Part shown: positions 28,277 to 34,334 of the stretch, piece by piece | Layout of the letters: each line of letters opens with the position of its first letter | Numbering within the stretch: position 1 is the first letter of the stretch | NCBI GenBank assembly: GCA_963665215.2 | Contig: CAXXWW010000008.1 | Span: forward strand, 372,001 to 436,000 | DNA length: 64,000 nt | Direction: 5' to 3' | From: G963665215 sp963665215 | Lineage (GTDB): Bacteria; Chloroflexota; Dehalococcoidia; Lucifugimonadales; CAUZJF01 | Made by a program: the position numbers and the translations under genes | Notes under the pieces: generated by a model | What the model was told of the DNA's origin: nothing | What the model saw: only the letters and a program-made list of their open reading frames with translations | The model's database searches: none

Positions 28277-28351
28277 TGGTGGGCCCGGCAGGGTTCGAAC
28301 CTGCGACCAATCGGTTATGAGCCGATCGCTCTACCACTGAGCTACGGGCCC
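28277..28351 (-). tRNA. tRNA with anticodon CAU, probably Ile2 or elongator Met
   Basis: Full cloverleaf with acceptor GGGCCCG/CGGGCCC, D arm GCTCAGTGGTAGAGC, anticodon arm ATCGG-CTCATAA-CCGAT, and T arm GCAGG-TTCGAAC-CCTGC. CCA is encoded. The variable region TTGGTCGC resembles bacterial tRNA-Ile2, whose anticodon C is modified by TilS, but elongator Met cannot be excluded. Confidence 0.93.
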
Positions 28352-28433
28352 GAGGAGCAGGTTTGTAGCGTAGCCTGGGGGCGCACAGGCTGTCAAGGAG
28401 ATCGCGGGCCGCCCAGTGATGCCCCCCCTGCCC

Positions 28434-28600
28434 GTCGTCCAGTGACCCATCGAAGGGAAGGCCTGTCGAAGGTCGAATGTACACCGCCGTTGGTGGTTCG
28501 ACAGGCTCACCACGAACGGAAGCAAGTCCCTACCCGCTCGTCACTTCGGCAAGCTCAGTGCAGGCTCTGGGCCTGTCGAAGGGCCGGCACCGCTCTCGTG
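28434..28600. repeat. second cluster of REP-like palindromic repeats
   Basis: Further copies of the CCTGTCGAAGG family on both strands, including GGTTCGACAGGCTCACCACG near 28495 and GGGCCTGTCGAAGGGCCGG near 28569. Together with the 27.8-28.1 kb cluster they bracket the tRNA gene. A single copy also occurs at 34293-34311. Confidence 0.8.
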
Positions 28601-28784
28601 CGGGAGGAGCCCCGACGGCGTGTCCTGGCGGGCAATCATTGCGTTAGATGAATACCATCGGAGCAACCCTGACAGCGTGGCCAAATGGTCTGAGGATAGT
28701 GTTAGCCGCCGTCTGGAGAGCCCTATTCACGTAAGTGACCATCCTCACCATCAGGAGCTCCGCATGCCGCGGATGGGGCAATCA

Positions 28785-28844
28785 GTAACAACTATTTAAC
28801 ATTCTGGAAACACTCATTTAACACATGCGCAACACTTCGGTAAC
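28785..28844 (+). promoter_or_regulatory. six-half-site GlnR-like operator upstream of amt
   Basis: Six pentamers lie at exact 11-bp pitch: GTAAC, TTAAC, GAAAC, TTAAC, GCAAC and GTAAC, at 28785, 28796, 28807, 28818, 28829 and 28840, each separated by 6 bases. All share AAC at positions 3-5. This is the architecture of actinobacterial GlnR boxes (GTNAC-n6-GAAAC), three boxes in tandem. The array ends 15 bases before the -35 hexamer, a position suited to an activator. The identity of the regulator is inferred. Confidence 0.8.
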
Positions 28845-28859
28845 ACCCCGGGGCTATTG

Positions 28860-28888
28860 TTGACACGTCCCGGCACGTCACATATATG
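28860..28888 (+). promoter_or_regulatory. sigma70-type promoter of amt
   Basis: TTGACA at 28860-28865, a 17-base spacer and TATATG at 28883-28888. It lies directly downstream of the half-site array and about 30 bases before the amt start. Confidence 0.8.
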
Positions 28889-28918
28889 CCGGATAACTTT
28901 ACGAGGAGGCCAAGATAA

Positions 28919-30160
28919 GTGATCGATTCAGGAGACACAACGTGGGTCCTCGCGAGCTCGGCTCTGGTCCTGCTTATGACTCCAGGGCTCGCCTTTTTCT
29001 ATGGCGGGTTGGTGCGGAGGAAGAACGCGGCCGCTACCATAATGCACTGCTTCATGGCGATAGGCCTGGTCGGCGTCGTGTGGGTCCTGTGGGGGTACAG
29101 TCTCGCCTTCGGGCCGTCCCTTGGTGGGTTCATCGGGGACCTTTCATGGTTCGGCCTTAGGGACGTAAGCGCCACCGAACCCAGTACTGCGTACGCCACA
29201 ACCGTCCCCCACCAAGCGTTCATGATTTTCCAGGCCATGTTCGCCATCATCACACCCGCCTTGATCATCGGGGCATTCGCCGAACGGATGAAGTTCGGCG
29301 TATTCGTATTATTCATAGTGGCGTGGGTGACCATCGTGTACGCTCCTGTGGCCCACTGGGTCTGGGCGCTGGACTCTAGTGGCGAGGCCGCTGGCTGGCT
29401 GGGCAAGCTGGGCTCGCTGGACTTCGCAGGCGGAACCGTGGTCCACATCAACTCCGGCGTCGCCGCGCTGGCGGCTGCGCTGATTTTCGGTAGACGGCTG
29501 GGGTTTGGGAAGCAGCCAATGGTCCCGCACAACGTCCCCATGGTTGTCTTGGGTGCGGCCCTCCTCTGGTTCGGATGGTTCGGGTTCAACGCGGGCAGCG
29601 CGTTGGCCGCAGACGGTACCGCTGTCAATGCCTTTGTCGTAACTAACACGGCTACCGCTGCGGCATTGGTGACCTGGGTGGCAATGTCCTGGATCTTCGG
29701 TCGGAAACCCAGCGTCATAGGTGCGGCCTCGGGAGCCGTAGCGGGGTTGGTAGCCATTACGCCGGCATCGGGCTTCGTTGGGCCAATGCCCGCGCTCATC
29801 ATAGGTATTGGCGCTGGCGCGTTCTGCTACGGCGCAATACAGTTGCTGGCCAAGCTCAAGGTCGACGACTCTTTGGCGGTTTGGGGCGTGCATGGCGTAG
29901 GAGGCACGTGGGGAGCACTGGCTACGGGTCTGTTTGTAGGGATAGGATTTGGGGCTTTGGCCGAGGGCGTGACTCGCGTTGAGCAAATCGGGCTCCAGAT
30001 AGTAGCGATTGGGGCAACGTGGGGCTGGTCCTTCGTAATGACCTCGCTCATCCTGCTGGCCATCAGGTTCACCGTTGGACTGAGGGTGCAGGAGGAAGAG
30101 GAGCAGGCAGGCCTAGACATGTCCCTGCACGGGGAGCCTGCCTATGTCCTTGAGGACTAG
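28919..30160 (+). CDS. amt: ammonium transporter Amt
   Basis: A 413-residue membrane channel with about eleven helices that takes up ammonium. Family signatures include TPGLAFFYGGLVRRKNAAATI, AFAERMKFG, DFAGGTVVHINSGVAALAA and the twin-His helices (the second seen in DDSLAVWGVHGVGGTWGALATG). The C-terminal tail is short. GTG 28919 has GAGGAGG about 10 nt upstream. No glnK/glnB gene adjoins it. The upstream half-site array suggests nitrogen control. Confidence 0.96.
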   Translation: MIDSGDTTWVLASSALVLLMTPGLAFFYGGLVRRKNAAATIMHCFMAIGLVGVVWVLWGYSLAFGPSLGGFIGDLSWFGLRDVSATEPSTAYATTVPHQAFMIFQAMFAIITPALIIGAFAERMKFGVFVLFIVAWVTIVYAPVAHWVWALDSSGEAAGWLGKLGSLDFAGGTVVHINSGVAALAAALIFGRRLGFGKQPMVPHNVPMVVLGAALLWFGWFGFNAGSALAADGTAVNAFVVTNTATAAALVTWVAMSWIFGRKPSVIGAASGAVAGLVAITPASGFVGPMPALIIGIGAGAFCYGAIQLLAKLKVDDSLAVWGVHGVGGTWGALATGLFVGIGFGALAEGVTRVEQIGLQIVAIGATWGWSFVMTSLILLAIRFTVGLRVQEEEEQAGLDMSLHGEPAYVLED

Positions 30161-30338
30161 CGCTTGATCTCGGAGATCTCTCCATACCGGGGCCGACGCA
30201 CTGCCCCATCCGCGCCACTGGCAGCTCCACTTTTGCTCGGTTGCGTAGATCAGCGGACCGGATCATGGGCGGCGACCGAGCGCCCGTATACTCGGCTTGT
30301 GACGGTACCGAACTTTGAGTGACAGCGAAGGAGCCCGT

Positions 30339-31292
30339 GTGGCGCACTTCGACCTCTTCAATCCGCAGTCGGCGCCGAAGGGAGTCGCGACGCTCGTCAA
30401 GACCCCGCTTCTGGAAAACGGCCGCCTGGACGAGGCATCCTTCGTCCGCCAGGTGGAGCACGTGGTCGACGTGGGGACCTGCCTTGCCATCGCGGGCATG
30501 GCTGGAAGCGAGACGTACGCCCTTGCCGAGGCTGACCGTGTCCAAAGCCTGGAGATCACCCTCGAGGTCTGCGCCGGCAGGGTGCCGGTGTGCGCGGCGG
30601 TCGTGGGGCTGTCTGTCCACGAGGCCGTAGCGGCAGCTCAGCGTGCGGAGCGAATGGGGGCCGACCTCATCGCTCTTGTGTCGCCGCCCTGGATCCTCAG
30701 CGCCGCCGACATCCTCTCGTGCGTCAAGGCGGTGGCAGACGCCGTCTCGCTTCCAAACCTCGTGCACTCGGTGGGAAGCGGGGGCAAGATAGTGTTGCCC
30801 GTCGAAGATCTGGCCAGGTTGCCCGCGGAGTCGCCCAACATCCTGTATCTCAAGGAGGAGGCCGAACACGCGCCTCGTCGGGTGAGTCGGCTACTTCGGC
30901 AGCCAGGAGGTGACGCATACCTTCGAATCATGGTGGGCCCATCCATCGTGCTCGGATATCGGGCGGGGGCGCGGCTGATAATGGCCTCGGCCGACATAAT
31001 CGAGCTGTATATGGCGGTGTTCAACGCCCTGGAGGCGGGGGACCTGCCAGAGGCACGCCGAATCGAGGCGGAGATCGCCCCGCTGCTCAATTTCAGACAG
31101 TATGTACGGGGCGAGTTTAACAACAAGACGATCATGCACAGGCGCGGTCTGTTCGCCTCGCCGCGTAAGGCGTCACCGGCCACGTCACCCGGGCTGGAGG
31201 AGCTCACGGCGGTCGAAGAAGAGGAGCTTACCGAGCTGCTGCGGCCGCTCCTGCCCTACTATCCGAAGTACCCGCCCAGGCCACCTGCGTAG
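30339..31292 (+). CDS. DapA/NanA-family class I aldolase
   Basis: TIM-barrel enzyme of about 317 residues in the dihydrodipicolinate synthase superfamily. The N-terminal block is PKGVATLVKTPLLENGRLDEASF, followed by AIAGMAGSETYALAEADR in the place of the family GTTGE loop. The putative Schiff-base Lys is in NILYLKEEAEHAP near residue 170. The loops differ from true DapA, so a sugar-acid or hydroxy-acid aldolase/dehydratase is more likely than lysine biosynthesis. GTG 30339 is preferred to TTG 30315 because AAGGAG sits 5 nt upstream. It stands alone after amt. Confidence 0.8.
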   Translation: MAHFDLFNPQSAPKGVATLVKTPLLENGRLDEASFVRQVEHVVDVGTCLAIAGMAGSETYALAEADRVQSLEITLEVCAGRVPVCAAVVGLSVHEAVAAAQRAERMGADLIALVSPPWILSAADILSCVKAVADAVSLPNLVHSVGSGGKIVLPVEDLARLPAESPNILYLKEEAEHAPRRVSRLLRQPGGDAYLRIMVGPSIVLGYRAGARLIMASADIIELYMAVFNALEAGDLPEARRIEAEIAPLLNFRQYVRGEFNNKTIMHRRGLFASPRKASPATSPGLEELTAVEEEELTELLRPLLPYYPKYPPRPPA

Positions 31293-31526
31293 TCGCCCTT
31301 TTGCCAGAACGCCGGCCTCGAGGATACTACTCCAGGGCATGTGGCGGTCGAATACCCCACGCTTCCCAAGAGCCGGCCAGCGCCTTACGGGGGTAAACCA
31401 TGGCCAGAGCGCCAACTGGTCATCAAATACGGCCACGGCTGAGCGCCCCTGGGAAGTGGGCATCCCTGGAGTGCCGGGGCCAGTGATAACCTGAAGTATT
31501 ATCGAGGGGCCGAGGTGTTGGGAGGT

Positions 31527-32486
31527 CTATATGACGGCGCCCGTCTTCTGCTTGAACTCGTCCACCGCCACCTTCAACTCCTTCACCGCCTCTCGTATCC
31601 GCATGTAGCCCTCATGCTCGGTGACCACGTCCTGGGGGCGTTCTTTACTTCGGGCAATGAACCCAGGTTTGATAGTCCCGGCCTTGGTGCTGAGACGGCT
31701 GTCCTGGAAGCGGATATCCACGCTCCAGCGGATGTGGTCAGACCTGTTAGGTGGAGAGGAGTGCGGCAAGTGCTGGTGCATCATCAGTACATCGCCCACC
31801 TGCATGGGCACGGGCAGGGGCACAAGGCCCTCGAGCTGGGGAACGAAGGTGTCGGGTCCCCACTGTTCTACGTATGGCGGCGTGTGACGATGGCCGCCCG
31901 CCAGGACCTGAATGCAGCCGTTCTCCTCGTCCACGTCGACTAGCGGGATCCAGAAAGCAGGCTCAGCCATCAGCGGTGCCGCCACGATGCGGGAATGAAA
32001 GGAGCCAAGCTTTGTCGGGTCGGTGCCAAGCCCATACGGCTGCTGGACATAGACGGTCCGCTTGGCCTCGTAGCGGGTGTCCTCGTGCCAGTTAAAGTTG
32101 GCCACGCCGAAGTTGGGCAGCTTTGGCCTGACTATGTGTCTGCCCTCACAGCGGATCTCGGGGCCAAGAACAGCTTCCACGACGTCGAGGATCTTCGTGT
32201 TTTTCAGTATGTTGAACAGCTCCGGCCCCACTACCTCGATGCCGTGCAATTCTTCATAAACCTCGACGCAGTCATCCACCATCTTCATGAGGCGTGTCTT
32301 GAACCCCTCATCTTCGTGGAGGGACTTTAGCCGTCCGTCCGCATGGTACTCTCTGGCGGCCTTGTCCACCTCCGCTTCAAGCTCTCCGATTAGCGGCTGC
32401 AGTTCCTCGGCCGCGAACAGGGATTTGAGCAACACGTAGCCCTGGTCATCATAGTTACGCTTTTGCTCCTGCGTTAATCCGGCCAT
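31527..32486 (-). CDS. phytanoyl-CoA dioxygenase (PhyH) family protein, copy 1
   Basis: A 319-residue member of the Fe(II)/2-oxoglutarate dioxygenase family PhyH. The double-stranded beta-helix carries the HxD-type motif in NFNWHEDTRYEAKR near residue 135, a His-rich strand MMHQHLPHSSPPNRSDHIRWSVDIRFQ near residue 230 with the distal His and the 2-oxoglutarate Arg, and GGHRHTPPYVEQWG between them. The substrate is unknown; relatives hydroxylate lipids and small natural products. It is a tandem paralogue of the 32976 gene, same length and strand. Confidence 0.88.
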   Translation of the reverse strand: MAGLTQEQKRNYDDQGYVLLKSLFAAEELQPLIGELEAEVDKAAREYHADGRLKSLHEDEGFKTRLMKMVDDCVEVYEELHGIEVVGPELFNILKNTKILDVVEAVLGPEIRCEGRHIVRPKLPNFGVANFNWHEDTRYEAKRTVYVQQPYGLGTDPTKLGSFHSRIVAAPLMAEPAFWIPLVDVDEENGCIQVLAGGHRHTPPYVEQWGPDTFVPQLEGLVPLPVPMQVGDVLMMHQHLPHSSPPNRSDHIRWSVDIRFQDSRLSTKAGTIKPGFIARSKERPQDVVTEHEGYMRIREAVKELKVAVDEFKQKTGAVI

Positions 32487-32600
32487 CTCGATCTCCTCTC
32501 TAAGGCCCAGTCATCTTGGTGGCCACCAGTGGGGCTTAATTGGCGCACCAACTATCAAGGCGGTACTATAGCACATACGGTGGGCTTGTGCCGGGCCGGC

Positions 32601-32704
32601 AGGATTGAGCTGGACCGCGATATGGGCGAGGGCTTCGGGATGTACAGGATGGTCTCGACGAGAAGGTCATCAATTACGTGAGCTCCGCCAGAATCGCCTG
32701 CGGG
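32601..32704 (+). pseudogene. pxpA: pxpA (LamB/YcsF, 5-oxoprolinase subunit A) relic 1
   Basis: The start of a LamB/YcsF protein is readable: IELDRDMGEGFGMY, then after a frame change DEKVINYVSSARIACG. The family start is LNxDMGEGFG...YVTSANIACG. Only about 35 codons remain, with a frameshift near 32650. Confidence 0.75.
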
Positions 32705-32975
32705 GCGCGCGGGCGGCGCGAGGTCGATGCGGCACACGGTCCGGCTGGAGCGCACCCCCAAGGCAAGGAGCGTTTCCGAGAAAAGGGCCGAGTACTGGCC
32801 GGGCGTGGGGTATGTTTGCGTGATCCAGAACGTGCGGGCCCGGTACGCGTCCGGGGACGAGTCCAGTTCTGCCTTCTACAGCACCGACCACTCTGATGCC
32901 GGCGACGGCTACGATCTTCCGTCCGGGGACGGTGTTAACCTGAAGTAATATCGAGGGGCCGAGGTGTTGGGAGGT

Positions 32976-33935
32976 CTATAGCCTAACGCCCGTCTTCTGC
33001 TTGAACTCCTCCTCCGCTTCCTTGAACTCCTGCAGGGCCTTTCGTAGCCGCATGTAGCCCTCGTACTCGGTGACTACGTCCTGGGGTCGTTCCTTACTTC
33101 GGGCAATGAACCCAGGGGTGGTGGTCCCGGCCTTGGTCTTGAGACGGCTGTCCTGGAAGCGGATATCCATGCTCCAGCGGACATGGTCAGACCTATTAGC
33201 TGGAGAGAAGTGCGGCAGGTGTTGGTGCATCAGCAAGGCGTCGCCCACTTGCATGGGCACGGGCAGGGGCAGGAGGCCCTCGAGCTGTGGAACGAAGGTG
33301 TCAGGTCCCCACTGTTCTACGTATGGCGGCGTGTGACCATGGCCGCCCGGCAGCACTTGAAGGCAGCCGTTCGCCTCGTCCACGTCGACTAGCGGGATCC
33401 AGAAGTTGGGCTCAGCCATCAGCGGCGCCGCCACTATGCGGGATTGAAAAGAGCCAAGCTTTGTCGCGTCGGTGCCAAGCCCATACGGCTGCTGGACATA
33501 GACGGTCCGCTTGGCCTCGTAGCGCGTGTCCTCGTGCCAGTTAAAGTTGGCCACGCCGAAGTTGGGGAGCTTTGGCCTGATTGTGTGTCTGCCCTCACAG
33601 CGGATCTCGGGGCCAAGAATACCTTCCACGATGTCGAGTAGCTTCGTGTTTTTCAGTATGTTGAACAGCTCCGGCCCCACTTCATCTCTGCCGTGCAATT
33701 CTTCATAAACCTCGACGCAGTCATCCACCAGCTTCAGAAGGCGGGTCTTGAACCCGTGGTCTTCGTATAGGGACTTTATGCGTCCGTCCGCGTGGTACTC
33801 TCTGGCGGCCTTGTCCACCCGCGCTTCAAACTCTCCGATTAGCGGTTGCAGCTCCTCGGGTTCGAACAGGGATTTCAGCAACACGTAGCCCTGGTCATCA
33901 TACTTACGTTTCTGCTCCTGCGTTAATGCAGCCAT
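32976..33935 (-). CDS. phytanoyl-CoA dioxygenase (PhyH) family protein, copy 2
   Basis: Same length as copy 1 (319 residues). The iron-binding motif NFNWHEDTRYEAKR is identical, and the later His-rich strand reads LMHQHLPHFSPANRSDHVRWSMDIRFQ. Differences are scattered and mostly conservative (for example GGHGHTPPYVEQWG for GGHRHTPPYVEQWG), so both copies look functional and under selection. A GGGAG ribosome site is just upstream of the start on the minus strand. Confidence 0.88.
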   Translation of the reverse strand: MAALTQEQKRKYDDQGYVLLKSLFEPEELQPLIGEFEARVDKAAREYHADGRIKSLYEDHGFKTRLLKLVDDCVEVYEELHGRDEVGPELFNILKNTKLLDIVEGILGPEIRCEGRHTIRPKLPNFGVANFNWHEDTRYEAKRTVYVQQPYGLGTDATKLGSFQSRIVAAPLMAEPNFWIPLVDVDEANGCLQVLPGGHGHTPPYVEQWGPDTFVPQLEGLLPLPVPMQVGDALLMHQHLPHFSPANRSDHVRWSMDIRFQDSRLKTKAGTTTPGFIARSKERPQDVVTEYEGYMRLRKALQEFKEAEEEFKQKTGVRL

Positions 33936-34050
33936 CTCGATCTCCCTTCTAGGGCCCAGTCATCTTTGTGGCCAACCGTGCGGCTTCATTGGCGCACCAA
34001 CTATCAAGGCGATACTATACCACAGATGGCGGGCTTGTGCCGGGCTAGCA

Positions 34051-34199
34051 GGATTGAGCTGGAGCGCGACATGGGCGAGGGCTTCGGGATGTGCGGGATG
34101 GTCTCGACGAGAAGGTCATCAAGTACGTGAGCTCCGCCAGCATCGCCCGCTGGGATCACGCGGGCGACCGCAGGTGGATGCGGCTGCGTCAAGCGGGAA
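34051..34199 (+). pseudogene. pxpA: pxpA (LamB/YcsF) relic 2
   Basis: Longer version of the relic in unit 2: IELERDMGEGFGMCGM, then DEKVIKYVSSASIARWDHAGD. This corresponds to YVTSANIACGFHAGD of the family. It has the same frameshift region as relic 1, so the gene was already broken before the duplication. Confidence 0.78.
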
Positions 34200-34334
34200 G
34201 GTGTTGGCGTAGCTAGCCTTAACTTCGTCGTTATAAATACCTGCTCCACTCCCAGATCAGCCTGTCGCGGCCGAGGCCGAAGCGATACGTTCGTGGTGAG
34301 CCTGTCGAACCGCATTTGCACGTTGTCGAGGTTC

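Larger units (their letters stand above)
31488..32704. repeat. tandem duplication, unit 1 (PhyH gene and flanks)
   Basis: A segment of about 1.2 kb repeated directly at 32935-34199. Both units contain a 3' flank (ATCGAGGGGCCGAGGTGTTG), a PhyH gene, its upstream region with a TATAGT -10-like box on the minus strand, and a relic of pxpA. The copies have diverged by scattered substitutions, so the duplication is not recent. Confidence 0.9.
32935..34199. repeat. tandem duplication, unit 2 (PhyH gene and flanks)
   Basis: Second unit of the direct duplication described at 31488-32704. The spacer between the units (32705-32934) has no counterpart in the other copy, and its open frame (32727-32948, plus strand) has no recognisable product. 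Confidence 0.9.

Noticed and set aside
28785..28844. CRISPR-like or satellite repeat.
   Set aside because: The 5-bp units at 11-bp pitch with unrelated spacers are far too short and fit an operator; no CRISPR array or cas gene is present in the window.
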